A DNA stretch of 64,000 nucleotides. Origin: Ooceraea biroi. Its lineage: Eukaryota > Arthropoda > Insecta > Hymenoptera > Formicidae. Every line of letters begins with the position of its first letter. The first letter of the stretch is position 1. Of the stretch, positions 1-14,620 are shown one piece after another. The DNA is taken from NCBI RefSeq assembly GCF_003672135.1, contig NC_039511.1, positions 12,488,464 to 12,552,463 of the forward strand, written 5' to 3'. Below the pieces are notes generated by a model. That model did not search any database and had not been told where the DNA came from. It worked only from the letters and a program-made list of their open reading frames with translations. The translations under genes were made by a program, and so were the position numbers.

Positions 1-3000
1 CGCGAAGCGCCATTTAATCCGCATAATGTACTCGCAAGGTTGCGGTAAAATGCACATTTCTCAGCACACGGATGGTACAGCAATAATAGCAGCAACAGCA
101 AACATAATAAAGCGTCGCTGCTTTCCGGGAAAGCGAACAGGATATCGTTCGTTGAAAATTCCTTGTCATTCCGTGTAAAGATAAACCGACCTTTGGAAAC
201 AACGCGTCACTCGACGCGAAAATCCGAACCTATTTGCAGAGGAGACAATATTTGCCACTATTACCTACGTCGTTCGGAACGAATATTTTCGACGGGATCA
301 GACATGTGCTACGGTGGTAGCCAAAAACGTGACACTTGAACAAATCGCAAACGATTGCATTTCAGCGAAAATATTTTTGTTTCAAGGACGACGAGCAGCT
401 TCTGACGCTTTCTCGAAATATCAATGTCCGGCAAATTAAAAAACAGGCAAATGGAAAAAAAAGAGCAGCATACTTTATGCTGCTTTATCTTTAAAAGTCA
501 TAGTGCATCTAAAAGAAAAAGAAGAGCTCCCTCCTCGAAATACAAAGCAGACCGGATTCACGAAGAATCCTGTAGAAAATGGAGAGACTCGCAGCGTAGA
601 AGAGCAACGCGGAGACGACTTGTTCGTGCGTAGAGACGAGTCCTCGACCTCCCAAGGCCGTTCTGTAGGTTCCAAGTTCAGCCCTCGTGCCGCCGACCTT
701 CCCGGAAAACAGGAAAGAACAGGAGGAGGTGATTCGCAAATTGCTATGTTATTCCCCCGAGGTACGCGCGTGATCTGCATAAAATCCTTGGATCCTGCCT
801 TCCGACCGCTCGAAATCAAGTAAAACTCTGCCAGTAGCAAATTTCTTTTCTCATTAAAGAAAACATCTGAAAGAAATCTGCAAGAAATGTTTCATTAATT
901 TTTACTACAAAACATTTCCCTTGTTTTTGAGTGGACGCAGATATACAGAGAAGAAAGCAGCAGGGTTTACTTCAGAAATAACTTTTCTTTTGTGCAAATA
1001 AATCGTTCCGTAACGCTCGGAAGGCTCTACAGCAGGAAGAGGACAATTGGAGAATGCTGACGTTATTTTGCGTGGAATGCACGTGAGGAGCATGTGAACC
1101 TTGCGTGTGATCCTTGGCGTTCTGCTTCCGACGTGTCTCAAAGCGCACTTGGTACACTTTGCGACAAAAGAATCATTCTGGTCATTGTTGTATTCGTGAG
1201 TCAAAAAAATTTCGACAAGACATTGAACGATCTTATCGTTTGCTAACGTGCGATATATCCTATGCGTTTATAAATAAATTTATTAGACGCATTAATCGAG
1301 AAAACCAAAAGGAAATGCGTATGTAACAATCCTTAAATAATTTTGCAATCGTTATGTTAAATTTTATAACAATTGCGAATAATTTAATCAATTTTACGTT
1401 CAAGACTCCAACTAGAAAATCCAACTTTATTAATTCTATATTTGTTATTAATTCTTTGTTCAGAAGAAGTGGCAGATGTTCTCATAGAATTTTCTCCGAA
1501 GAATTTGCATTTACTTTGCATCTCGCGTCGCGCGAATTCGCGCGCAAACCTCTCGGTCGAGATCGAAGCAATAAATCGCGACCTTGAAACGCTTTTTCCC
1601 ACTAACTTGATTAAAGTATATTGAATTAATGAGCGGCGAGCGATAAGTCGTACGACGCACCGCACGCGCAAGTGTCGATGCATCATCTCTTGAATGCATT
1701 TACGGATTATGACGTATGGACGCTTTCGAGTCCAGTTTGCAAGCTATACTCATATACTGTCTGTTGTACACTTGCTTGTTTCGAATTCGTCAAAAATGTC
1801 GTTTTGTCGGTTCGGCCTATTTAAATATTTCATTAATTGCTTATAGTCATGTTTCGCCATAATTTTCAATAATTTGTCAAATAATTTGTAAGAAATAGTT
1901 TTTTTTAGTGCGATAATTTTTCAGGATGTTTTTTAAAGAATGTTAAATTATTAAAACTTTATATATTTAAAAAATAATTAAAAATATGTATATAAATAAC
2001 TTTTAGTAGCTATTTAACATAATAGCCCGAGTTATAAAATTAATGCAAAGAGTGGTACAAAACAAATATCCGGTTTGGAGTTAGTCTAATAGCGCTGATA
2101 ATATGTCGTAATAGAAAAGAACCTTGTAATCATGATTAATGTCGATCCGCACGAACGATATCGAGAATGGTGTGTGTGTAAGCTACGATTAATCCGAGTT
2201 TTTTGCATTGCCATGTGGATCATATAATTTTTCCATAAAATGCTGATTACCATTTGATTACAATCGATCTCAGATAGCAGACCCTCTCGCAACGGCAATT
2301 GACAAGGCCATATATATCCTCCTTTGTATCCAAAATTATTTCAAATCTAATCTATGCTTAATTTATAGTTCATGTTATCTAATGAATTCATTATATACAC
2401 GTCATTCGTTCTTGAATTTATTCGTAAAATAAATTCAAATTTATATCTGGTTGGAAGCTTGGAAAGTGGAGCTTGGAAAAAATTCGTCACAAAAAAAGAA
2501 AATGGCTTTTTCCAAGGATCTAACTTAATGAAAAAATCTGAATATAGAGTACAAATTATATATGATCTATATGTGCGTGTATGTGTGTGTGTGTGTGGTT
2601 CTTTCTGCACAGCTTAAATCTGCCGTTTCCGGCAGTCTTATTGTGGCTTGAAATTCGCGTGTACTCGACTCGAAGTCAGTGATCAGGAAGGATGATTCGT
2701 TCGGTAATTGCATACGACGGCCGGCAAAGTAAATAAATGGCCTGTGCCATTGCGTGCCACGAGCTTATATTTTATTTAACAAGGCAAAGGGGGCCGGCGA
2801 GCGAGTTATCCGGCGATGTAGCCTCGCTGTTCCTTCGATCCGCTGAATTTTCCCGAAGACGTCCTTGCCTCGATAGCCGTCACTGCACATCGATTCGCTC
2901 GTTCGATCCAGAAATTTATTACGACACGCTCGTTTTTCCGTCAACGGCGAGCCTTCCGCGGTCTGTTAAGCAGCTCTGCTGAATATTTCATTCCTGATCG

Positions 3001-5230
3001 GAATGTCCTCGATGGAAAACGTATCGTATCGTGTACCGAACACGAGTACAGTATTTCTGAATATTTTAGGCTTATAAAGGATTTATGAATAATCCGGCAC
3101 TGCTGCATTACTTTTTCACGAGGAGGATTCACGTTGGCAAAAGTCGTCGTCATCGATCGAGAGAAAGGTGCTCAGGAATTCGCATAATGCTACAACGTTT
3201 GCTTCACGAATCCTTGTTCGAATGTGCAATTAACTTGGACTGTTCCTCGAGCAAAAGAATCCTTTTTCTAATTACCGATTTAAGAACGGTTAAGGAAATT
3301 ATATAAAAGGAATACAGGAACGGTACGACCTTGGACGGCTATTAAATGAACCTTCCTGCGACATCGCGTGCAAGCTAACGTGATTCGTGAACCATGATAC
3401 AACCGCGAGCACATGGATCCATAAAGTTATTATGCTGCAAGTAGTATTCAACGATTGAGCGTTTTACAAAATGTTTCATCCCGTAATTGAATTAAGCAGA
3501 ACGAACGCTCAACTACGAAAACGAATTGGACACGATAATCTATAAATAAATTACACTTATGTTTAGACTCAATAACCTGTGAGACCTTCCTTTGTTCAGG
3601 AATTCTCTTGAAGAAAGCCTCAACTTGATTGTTGCTTCCAGAAAGGTCAGGATCGGAAAATCACGAGCAAAAATGCCAAGTGTGACTGCGCGATAGATTC
3701 GCATGAGCGAATCGCCAATCTAAATTGGTGATAATTTTGTCTAGCAAGGCAGGGGCAACAAGACGATCACAACAAAGGAACCAGAAGTTCGGAATCTTCC
3801 TACGAGCATTGAAAAATTGGGACACTTGGAGATACCAAGGTCAGAGGTCTGCATGTCATAACATCGATCGATCGAGCAAGAAAGTTTCCATTCGCTAACC
3901 CAACAATTTCAGTATGTTCACGTGCATATAAATCAGCAAATACACTCGCATTCTGATTCGCTCGGGACGTCGCGTGATTTCATCATTCATCGGATGCAAG
4001 TCACTTTTGCGGCACGTGCGTCGCACCAATGAATGTCGCGAATTTCTGTCCAATTCGCATGATTTATCTCGCATGCTGAAGTTCAGAATGTATGTGCGTG
4101 TCCAGAGGCCGATGGAAGGGTGACAGTCTATCACCAACTTGTGTTTGGCGCCTCATTTTGATACGCAATATCTCTTCCGATTTCGTATAATCCAGCTTCT
4201 TAATTTAATGAGAATTTCATAATAAAGGCAGAAAATAAAATGCGAATATCACTGTGAACATTCGTATAAATAACGATCTCCAATCACATTTCTCGTAACA
4301 CGTTTTCTTTTTCCTTCTGATCATAACAAGTTAAAGTAATTATTACAAAATATTCATACTTATGGCTGATCTGTTTTGCATTTACATAAGCATTAAATAT
4401 AATTGGTGTATAGTCGTTATTCTTATTTTCGAGACAAGAATCTTGCTGCTTTATCGCCTAATAAATGTCTTATCACTGTCACGAAGACAAGCACGTGTAC
4501 ACATTTGTCGACGTCATTCGATATCTCAACAACTGTCAATGCTTATTAAATCATTATCAAGTAAGGAGCATAGGAAGAAAATTGGTTTCCATAAGAACGC
4601 TTTAGCGCCTTATCAGATAAACGATTTCGCTCGTAACCACGTTTTGCGCGTGTGCCGTTGCGAAATTCGAGGTCGGTGATAACGGGAACATAATGACGAC
4701 GAGTAACGAGAACATCGCAACAAAGAGTATTTTTCGTGCGCGCTCATTATCTGACTTATTCGGCGGAGTTCAAACACCTGAGAGAGTGGAATAAAATGCA
4801 CGAACTTCTTTTGTTCTCCCGATAATGACTCGTTTCGTGCGGGACTCCGCTTTCTCGTAACTGTAACAGCTGCATCATTGTAGTGAAAATCGCTACTTTC
4901 GTTAGAGTAACAACTGTCGAGTATCTTTCCTAAAAAAGAATTATAAATGTCTTTATATATATGTTTATATGATAATATACATTTATAAATGTACATTATC
5001 ATATAAAATTATAAGCGTGAATAATTTAATGATAAATAAATGCATATTATGTATGTGTATAATATACTTATTCATTATATATGACATTTTATATCTTTTT
5101 CAAAGACAAATGACAGCTATTACAATCAGAATTATAACAACGTTTAAAAAACTGATACACAAAATATGTAAAAAGAAATTTGAATATCACAATTTTTGTG
5201 ATAGTTTGGTGATAAGTTTTGGGACATTTC
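1..5230. other. Non-coding stretch, no supported gene
   Basis: I see no frame here with convincing codon content, splice signals and a recognisable protein. The longer open frames (for example 475-840 and 4613-5002 on the minus strand) are low-complexity, lack splice context or run antisense to each other. The stretch contains short AT-rich simple repeats and a palindrome at 4964-5007. It is probably intergenic or part of a large intron. Confidence 0.5.
4964..5007. repeat. AT-rich palindrome, about 22-bp arms
   Basis: The sequence reads as an inverted repeat centred near 4985 with about one mismatch between arms and almost no loop. It could form a cruciform or a transcript hairpin. No flanking duplication is evident, so it is not called as a mobile element. 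Confidence 0.5.
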
Positions 5231-5360
5231 ATGGAAAATCCGGGCAATTTAAAACGGAATCGTAGATTCCTTTCTGATGCAAGTTCGCTGAGTAATTGTT
5301 CAGACAAACCAAAAGTCAAGTTGCACAGTATGACTGGCAGCTGGAAGCAGCTATTCTTAG
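5231..5360 (+). CDS. Candidate coding exon, unknown product
   Basis: An ATG in good context (cATGG) opens 43 codons that end at a strong donor, TTAG|GTAAGA, in phase 1. The peptide begins MENPGNLKRNRRF and ends GSWKQLFL. It is basic and Ser-rich in the middle, with no transmembrane segment. The frame is also open upstream of the ATG to a possible acceptor at about 5216, so the exon could be internal. I do not recognise the family, and I found no second exon in the next 8 kb to the right. It may be a chance open frame next to a chance donor. Confidence 0.3.
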
Positions 5361-8300
5361 GTAAGACTGTTCATTTGCGTCTAAATATAAGTGTAATTTA
5401 TTAGCATGCTGCAAAGTCAACATATGGGAACATACGGCGCGGCTCCACCGTAAACATATCTCGATAGCGGTAAACACGATGACACCATTACCATTATCTT
5501 TCTCTCTCGACGCAGTTTTTGTATCGAACTAGATTGCACCAGTAATAGTCAGGTGATCTTGGCATCGGAGACAAACAGATTTCAGAATCACCATCTGGTA
5601 TCGCGGAAAAATAACGAGGTCTACGTTGAAATTACAGATTGCCAGTTACATGCGACGCACCATCTTCCTTTGAAATAGGCGACACAGAAAAACAGACAGA
5701 CACTTGTATCAAGCGACATTTATGTTGCGACCTATATTTAAATTTTGCGATTTCAAGGCGTTTTAGATAATAACACAATGGGCAAATCGAGTCAATAGTC
5801 TTTATGAAAATTTTCATGAAGAAGCGTCTATTTCCATCACAGCAGAGGTGAACGCGCAGATCAGTCTGGATGTGTTGCGTGTAGCATTCAATTGTATGCA
5901 AGAATCGGTCGAACTGAAAAAAATTTAGATGAGGTCAGTGTTAAATTGCACTATCGATTTGCAGGATTACGCAATTGCGCGCGTGCAAATTCTTTGCACA
6001 GCGGTTTGGTACGTGCAAGTTATAGTTGAGTTATTTAAAGCTCTACGGAGAATGTCGTTGAGCATAAACTGCTTCACGAATAAAAAATTGACATTCAACG
6101 CTGCTGCTATAAATAGCCGCTATATACCCTGTCTATACGGTGTGTTCCTTTTCGGTCGGGACGAGTTTCTCACACGCAGGCGGATCAGGATAAAGTGCAA
6201 TAAAAGTAGGATTCATCGGATTCCTCAACGATTAACGATCAGCTTCTCCTCCTTCTACAGAATATCTTAATGCGAATTTGGTTGTGCACGCAATACCTTC
6301 TTCCAATTTTGCGAAAAAAATTAAATTAATATGTACATTCGTGTTAACTTGATGTATAAAAACATGTTCTTGAATCGCACTTTACATCATACATAAAATA
6401 CGCTTTTTACATTGAACATTTTTTTAAAAAATGCGTAAATATTCTCAGCTTTTTCGGAGAACTTGACTGAAACTATATACCTAATTTGAATTTCTGTATT
6501 TAAACGTCAATTAAATTCTGCAGTATTTCCTGCAAACGATTAGGCTGTATGGGCAAAAAATCGATATCTCTTACGAGGCGATATATCGGATCGCCCTCGG
6601 GAAGCGGCACGTGTCAATCACGTGAATGTTTTACCGCTCGTGAAGCGCCATTCAGGTTGTGACCCCTAATGGAGAGAAGGTTAGGCACTTTGCCCACTTC
6701 CTTCATTTAAGGAAATTGCCTATTCCTACGTGCGTATGTACATATGAGCGGGTGTGCGTGCGGCGTGCACGTGTATTCGTGTAATTTCTACTTCGTAGAT
6801 GAGGACCCCGACTGAAACGGTCCGATAAAGAATTTCTTGAACTTTGCCGACTGAAGCTTAGGAAAGCTTAGGAGAGCTTCGGAAAGACTGACAACTAGTG
6901 GAGCATTCTTTACTTATTGTTAGTTCTGAACTCAAGTCAATCTTCTTCTGCAAAGTAAGGTATCGAGAATTATGTTTTTTCAATCGTAAATTTTCCACAG
7001 TTTTCAAGTCATTAATTTACATGTTTTACTGATTATATGTCACTCCGCATGACATACTGCGCTATTTATAATCGTGAGCGCGTAGAACAGTTAGACGATG
7101 AAAAGTCAACTGCCGGTAATTATACTTTTGTCATTGCATAATTCTCGGCGGACATAAAGAAACAACTCGTTGATCAAATTTCCGTTACGTTGATGAGCAA
7201 ATTGTAAGTGACGGAGGTGCAAGAAAAATTAGAAATTCTAATAGACGGTTCAGTGCAAATTTGCTGAATGAATGGCAAGACGTCTTCTCGAAAAGGCGAC
7301 GTGATCGCTCGCTTCGGCGAAACAATTTATGCAGAGGCCTGCACAAATTGAATTTACGTAGGACTTTACGTAGGAGAAACCTCGGGAGGAGTCTCTATTA
7401 TTTGCCACGCACGTAAGAAGATGAAGGCGATGAGTTTACGGACGTGTCGGATGAATAGTTGAGAACGAAGACGAAATGTATGAGACGAGCGATTGGATAG
7501 CAACAGTAAGGGTGCTTCCAACCGGCGTTTCCCGAACAGAAAGCTGCGGCAAAAAAACGCTCATCACGAGGTAAAATCGCGCAGCGAATGTCCACGCGAT
7601 TGGAGCGTTGAATAAAAATTTAATAGAGCAAGAAGTAAAAGTGTATCCACGGACGCATTAGTAAACGTTCCGGGAGAGCGTCTCGACAGCTCGCTCTCGT
7701 CCGATATATGCACAGCGCATGCAAAATACGAGAAAGGAGAGAGAGCACTCTTGCATGTTGCACAATGTGTCACATCTTCACGAAGCGAGACTGTCGCCAT
7801 TTAAAACCGCTTTACAGATTCCGTCTCCTTTTTTCTGCCCGATCTTTCATGGAATTTACATAATGCAATTTACATAATCTGACACTTTGTGTGATGGAGA
7901 GAAAGCATCTGCGTTGAGTAAATGGAATCCGCTGCACGAGCAGAAAGCTTTTCGACAGCTTACTGCTGCCTCTGCGTTCGTCCTGTCGATCACGACGCGA
8001 AGATATTTAGCTGGAGCGGCAATCGTAAAGTGATATCTTGGCGATTAAAAATGATACGAGGCCAACGGCGACGTCACGGAGTGATGGAGAATTATTATTA
8101 TCTTTCAAAATAAAGTCGCTGCAGTAAACTGGCGGTTATTACACAATTCGCTGCGTAAATATCACGTCTTGCCGCCGGCACACCCGCAATGGCATATCCA
8201 CGCGCGCAAATACCCGATTTAGAAGACAATATAAATGTCAGCGATAAACGGAAAAAAGAGCGATGGCTTCAAAGCGGGGTTATCAGACCCCCAGTGAGCC

Positions 8301-11300
8301 ACAGATATGTTTTCGTCTCGCTTTTATCTCCGCTGCTGCTCGAGACAACGAGAAGAGCGAGATTGTTATTGACACTGCAGATCCCGAAGTCATGCTCACA
8401 CGATTCCGTTTAAATCATAGGTATTACGAAACTTCTCCGCGACGAAATCCGAATTGAAACATCGTTAAAGCTCTGTCTCTGACAAATATTCCGACAAATA
8501 AGGCCACTCATTTTTATTCTGAAAATTTTATTACCCAAGTTAATTGCTATAATAGGAGAATTTGCTTGTTACAATACTACTTTGTTATTTTAATATCTTA
8601 TTCATTAGTTCGTCTTGGCACGTGGCACGTGGAAATACGGACGATTGCATTTTTTATATATAAGGCATATAAATGATATATTTATACGCATTAATGAAAC
8701 AAGATACTCGCATATGTAACACGGTATTGCCACGACGATTGTCAGGCTGTCACGTTGTCGCGGCATTCAGCGTGTTAAAGCGCGAACTTGACATTGCATT
8801 GCACATACCTACCGACGCTTCCGTTGCGCTCGTCCAATTAAGTGGATCACACCGATAACGAGTTTGACATACTCGGACAAAGGCGGCTTCTTGGAGATAT
8901 ATTAGGTTTGATTCATCCTACTCGCCTGTCTCATGTTTCGAGAATGCTCGCTGCCAGATGCTCTCCAGTGCAATTTCACAAATTGTAATACGTTGCTGCA
9001 GGCGAGGGATACTGTCACCAGGAAATATTTATCGTGACAAAGACACATATCTTCTTATGGAATTTATAAAAGTAAATAACTGATAATCCAGCTCGGTTAA
9101 CATGTGGGTTGAGCATGTATATTTTATCGAATCAAGTAAGAAAGATGCTTAAAACCTTCTTAAAAGATCGTGCTCTCTTTCCTTCTTATTTTGCCAGCCA
9201 ACAAAAAATGTATTTACATAAATTAATACCTTCCAATTAGGTAAATTATCGAATGCTATATCACTGCTGTTTGCCGGCAGTCGACAGTTTGTTCATTGCG
9301 CTCTTGTAATACAAAGATGTTTAAAATAGCGATCAATGTCACATTGCGTATCGAGCGGAAACATGATCTAGTTATTATCGGCAAATGCCGATGGTTCATG
9401 GAAGCTTCGCGAAACCGTGTATCGTAGATTGTGATCGCCTATAATCGATAACGAAGCGACTACGTCGGGAATGTCGCGCTCACGATGCAAAGGTACATCC
9501 GTAATCATTCGGATAAATATTCATATCACGCCATCTGCCTATCAAATAAATAGTCACACGCGTGCAACATTAAGCTTATCGCTGACCCAAAATAGCATAA
9601 ATTATGAAGAATAAAATTAGTAAGTAGCCGTTATCTTCTATTGTTTATTTATTTCGACAAACGTCACCGGCACGTCATCATATATTATATATTTGTGCAT
9701 TCACTTAATGCATTATCATCTTATTAATAAAATCAGACTCTAAATTATGGCCTATCTGCGTGATTTCAATAGCTGCTGCAAAAAAAAGAAAGAGAAAAAA
9801 ACTGATCCGCGTCTAGACATCTTGCACTTTGGATTGGACTAGACTCTTGCTCAATGCTAAGAATGACAAGCTCGTTGCTGTAAGATAAATTTAAACCGTA
9901 TCAAAGCCTTTAGTGGGATAGGTCATAGACAGGACGAGCGATAATTCACGAATCGTTGACCCTTGAAATTTATGATCCTTTTAGTCACAATTCAATGGTC
10001 TTTGTTCAAACAAGAATTAACATTTAATCAAAGTGAACAAAGGATTTAAAAAGAAATCTTTCAAGCTCCATTGAAAATCTCATCGAGAGCATGTCAGAAT
10101 TCATATATTTAGAACAATTTACATTTAGAACAATTTAAAGGTGATAAAAAGTTTATAAGGGAGATTATAAAGGAGAGCAGATTTTTCAACAACAAATTAT
10201 CGATAATTTCTTGATTACAGAAGCTGCAAAATCGTTCAAGAAATTTCACCTATCACAATTTTTTACACAAAGTATTAAGGAATCAATAAAACTTCGATCG
10301 AAAAAAGACTGATTCAAAATTCACCAATCTTCAATAAAGTGGAGTAGCGTTGCGATTTTTGGAAAAAATCAACCTCGCATACGCGATCTTTATCGATCTT
10401 TATGCAACGGGTCTTTATCGTTATCGCGAGCCGACTTGCAAATTGAGAGGTCATCGTATTCATGTACGCAGGGGGTCTCTGATAAAACCAGCGACTGTGT
10501 TTTCGCGGAAAATTTTGCGCATAAGATTATAAGCCATTTTTCCCTCTCTCTTTCTTGCTACGACACATTCACAACACTGATGAAACAGGAAAGATGAAGC
10601 AAGCGGTTACTGATCAGCATTCGTTTCCTTTGATTGCAGCTTTATCTCGTTTTCTTTTCTTTTTATTTCTCGAATGTGTACGATCATATTATTTTTGTCT
10701 TATTTGGTGTACAGAAATGCGGCAAGACAAAGAGCGGAAAGAGCAGACTCAAGATCTCATTACGCTGTCCGTAAGGGTAAAAGAGATCCTAACCCAAAGT
10801 CACGTGTGAAACGAAACGCGTGTACACAAATCACGTGTGCAGGTGTAGCGAAAATCATGCAAAACGCACGTGCATGCGTAATTTAGTCCCCTTGAACTTG
10901 GACTCGTCTGTAAATGATACTTCAGCGATATTTCAATCCTTCCTCTTTTTCCAAGTGTAAAAGAAGTAAACGAAGAAATTGCAACAGCAACATAAAACCT
11001 AAATCCATTAAACGCTAAAAAAATACATTATACACAGAAGAACAATACGCGTTGCAAAAAGCAAATGAATCAAGAGATTGCATGTAGATTGCAGCAACCT
11101 GATTATTAAACGAGAAAAACGGTAATAAAAACAGACTAAAAACGCATATTGCAAATTTATATTTGCAATCCTCTAAATCAGAAATTGATCTAAAGTTTTG
11201 TTGTATTTCGCATGTAAAATAATAAATTAAATTATTAATAATAAAATTAAACTCTTAAATATTTTCACAAATATTCTTCACAAAAATCAATATTTTCCTC

Positions 11301-13375
11301 TATCAAGGAATTTTTTTTGTTGAATATATAAAGGGGTACAGCCAGTAGGAACAAGCCTATTGGCTTCTATCAAGGAATCCAAAAGAGAACCCTTCCTCGC
11401 CATCTAACGCAGAACTATGCGAAACCAAATGGTTGGTACGGTAGAAAACTGCTGTACAATGCATACTTAAAGAAATTAATTTCTTAATATTAACAACCTT
11501 ATAATAGATTAGTATCCAAAATAAAAAACCGCTCAGATAACTATACAATAATTTTACAATTATATCAGATAGAAAAATTACTTCATTACTCTTGAAATCT
11601 TATTTCACGTACAGGTATCAAAAAATGCGAAACATAAAATTATATGTTGCAATTTATCATAATCGCACATTAATTAACACTGCTAATACGCTTCTTAGTA
11701 CTTGGGCTCATTTTGGAGAGTTACGACAGTCAAAGGATAAAGTTGCAAAAATTGGATGATAGTGTTCGCAGGCGCTCGGAGGAGCGTCAGCTGTACCTAT
11801 CATGTTAAAGGATACTCTTTATCTACACGATTAATGCACGTGCGAAACGTATACTTAACACCACGTACACCATCATCAGGCTCCACCACACGCCGAGTTC
11901 TCGGGAAGAAAGGCGATATAGCCGGCATGGATCCAATTTTGTCGGTAGATCGAGTTTCGTGCCCTTCGCGTGTGCGTGTAAGAATAATATAATAATAGAG
12001 GCGTGCGACGACGATAAGGAACGTTGCGTCTCACGACCGATCCTTCCGAGAAGATCCTCGTTTTCGTCCGGGTTATCCGCTTCATCCGTGATTCATCCTC
12101 GCGAGACCATCTCGCGGATTACTAGCGGCGCGAATATGCGAAACGTGGGCGGGATTAGACGGAATCAATAACGAGAACCGATTCCGCGAAATGAAATTCG
12201 CGATCTTGCGTGCGAGTGAGTCGTCGTTCAAAATTGATAGCATCCGCTTGCGTTTTCTTTCTCTTCGTTTATCATATATGATCCTGTTTGGCATTAATGA
12301 ACAACGATAATAATAATACATGCGCGACGCGATTTAGTTTTTACACACAATAGGGAAAGATCAAATAACTTGATCTTTTCATCAACGCGTGAAAAAAAAT
12401 CTCCAATTTCGCGGATATTGGAGATACGTCATTTTGCAAAAAAAAACGAGCTTCTCCTTGATTCATTTTAATTCGTTTATTCGCTCAGAACGATCCAGAT
12501 AACTTATGGCTCGTCTACTAACGTACCGGCTTATTTTTCCGCACTGAAGTTCGAGTGTCTGGTATAACCCAACAACACTAAAATCTACGCAAGAAGACGT
12601 AAACACACTTGAGAAAGACGTCCTATCTTTTTCAGACGCGCCTCAACTGTTTTCTAGATTCTCTGAAGGCTTTTTCGATAAAAAAAGAAGCTTCCAAATC
12701 TGAGCACGATCCAAACCAGCATAAAAACGAACGTCTACGAGGAAGTGTCCGAATCGTTGCTCGCGTAAGGATTTCGTTTTGCAAAGTCGTCGTTAATTTA
12801 TTTGCTCGCGGTCGAACAAAGATCGCACGGATGGAAGTACGAGCGATTTGCATAAGTGAAGCGCGGACCGTTCCTTCCGCTGGCTCAAGAAGACGATGTC
12901 GGACAATGTGCGCTTGAAAAATTGTGCAGTGCGCGCATTAAAACGTACACGCGCCACGCGCTGAATCGCGATATCGGTCACGCGTGCCCGAAATGACACG
13001 GCGCGCGGTCGTTGTGTGCGAGCGCACACCCACGTGAGCTACGCCAACATTTCTCGCCTTCCGAAGCGGTTTTGCCGCAAAAGACCCCGGTCGGCAGCGG
13101 GATTACGGGAGTCGATTCCGCGAGATTGTATTCCCGTTCTTCGAAATCGCGATTTACTTGCAACTGGTCTTCACTCGCGGCTCCCTCCTTATCTCGATAC
13201 AATGCGTGACACCGCGTATATATCTCACGAGTGATTAGATTAAACGATCTTTTCAGTCTCTCTCTGAAAAAGCGCAACGATACGATCAAAGTACAAATTG
13301 GGAAGCAGCTCGCGATGCGCCTTTTCTGTGCGTGTTTTCCGGATCAAGAGGGAATAATCATGTCGCCTAGTTTAA
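5361..13375. other. Non-coding stretch, no supported gene
   Basis: No recognisable protein-coding exon is visible on either strand. The stretch is AT-rich with scattered GC-richer patches (about 6600-6900, 7300-7800, 11860-12150 and 12800-13300) that give overlapping open frames in several phases, a CpG-composition effect rather than genes. A small tandem motif (AGCTTAGGAA-like, three imperfect copies) lies near 6855-6885. If the minus-strand first exon at 14621-14756 is real, this is probably part of its large intron. Confidence 0.5.
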
Positions 13376-14094
13376 GGGGGGAGCCTGCTTTAGAACGCTG
13401 AAAATAAGGTATATTTTACGAATTGTTTTTGGAGAAACTATACAGCGGATCATTATAAAACTTTTATGCATTTATTAGTACATGTTTAAAGATAAAAAAA
13501 TTATTTTTTGATTTGAATATATCGCTTGTAGAGGTCGTCCTGGAGAAATCTTAGTGCAGCCGCGTCGCCGGCATTGCAAATTGGTGAGCATTCTCCTGCC
13601 TCCAAATTTCGTCTAAACTGAAAAATTGAAATATCTTCTCGTTATTTATGAATTCCCATCGTCGATGAACCAAAGAGAGAAGAAAAAAGTTGAAAAGTGC
13701 CAAAATGGTGGAGCTTAGAACACAAAAGTACGATTTTTAGGCAAAGTTTTTGAACTTTTTCATGCAAAAATAATTGTTTAACTTAATGTTTTTATGAATA
13801 TTAAAGGTTCATCGACGATGGGAATTCATAAATAACGAGAAAATATTTCAATTTTTCAGTTTGGATGAAATTTGGAGGCAGGAGAATGCTCACCAATTTA
13901 CAATGCCGGCTGCACTAAAATGCTTCCAGGACGACCTCTACAGGCGATATATTCAAATAAAAAAATAATTTTTTTATCTTTAAACATGTACTAATAAATG
14001 CATCAAAGTTTTATAATGATCCGCTGTATAGTTTCTCCAAAAAAAATTCGTAAACTTATACCTTATTTTCAACGTTCTAAAGCAGACTCCCCCC
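13376..14094. mobile_element. Foldback (long inverted repeat) element at TTAA
   Basis: The element is bounded on both sides by TTAA (13372-13375 and 14095-14098). It starts GGGGGGAGCCTGCTTTAGAA and ends with the near-perfect reverse complement. The two arms, each about 290 bp, match almost throughout with scattered substitutions, and a non-palindromic spacer of roughly 135 bp lies at about 13670-13805. There is no transposase frame. TTAA target duplication with G-rich ends fits a non-autonomous piggyBac-type foldback MITE. The family name is inferred only from the target site. Confidence 0.8.
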
Positions 14095-14620
14095 TTAAGC
14101 CGCGAGAGCGTGTAGTTGAGATGAAAACTGTACGATAGCATACATTATAAGCGATTTCGAACAGTGCATATCGTATCTGGTGCACTATTTGTTCCGCAGT
14201 TATCTTCTCCTATCCTCGGCTGACCTATAGTTAACGAACAAAAAGTAGGAACGCTGACACTTTGACGCAAGTATCCATATTTTCTTACGCACATACGTCT
14301 GTCGCATTTTATTCCCGCGGAGAAATGCAGAAAGGGGGAACGCTGCTAATTCTTTTTCTAGGTACAAGCTATTTCCGGAGAACACCAACTATCGTGCCTC
14401 TCGTCCTGCCGTCTGATCGCTTGACACGCTCGATACTTAAAGAGTATTCGATAATATCGCTGAATGTATTCTGAATATAGTCGACAGTAAATTTTCCACG
14501 ATTACGACAATTCCTCCATCGTGAATTCGAGCGAAACGCGGACTCAAAAAATCAAGTAAACCGAAACGCCGCTGAAACGATGACATGGGGACGACTCGAA
14601 AAGCGTGAAAATGCGCTTAC
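14095..14620. other. Probable intron next to the first coding exon
   Basis: This stretch lies immediately downstream (minus strand) of the splice donor at 14620. I see no further exon in it. It is moderately AT-rich. Confidence 0.4.

Noticed and set aside
12609..13289. Several overlapping 70-103 codon frames on both strands
   Set aside because: They overlap in many phases in a CpG-rich patch, are Arg/Ser-rich and have no splice or domain support.
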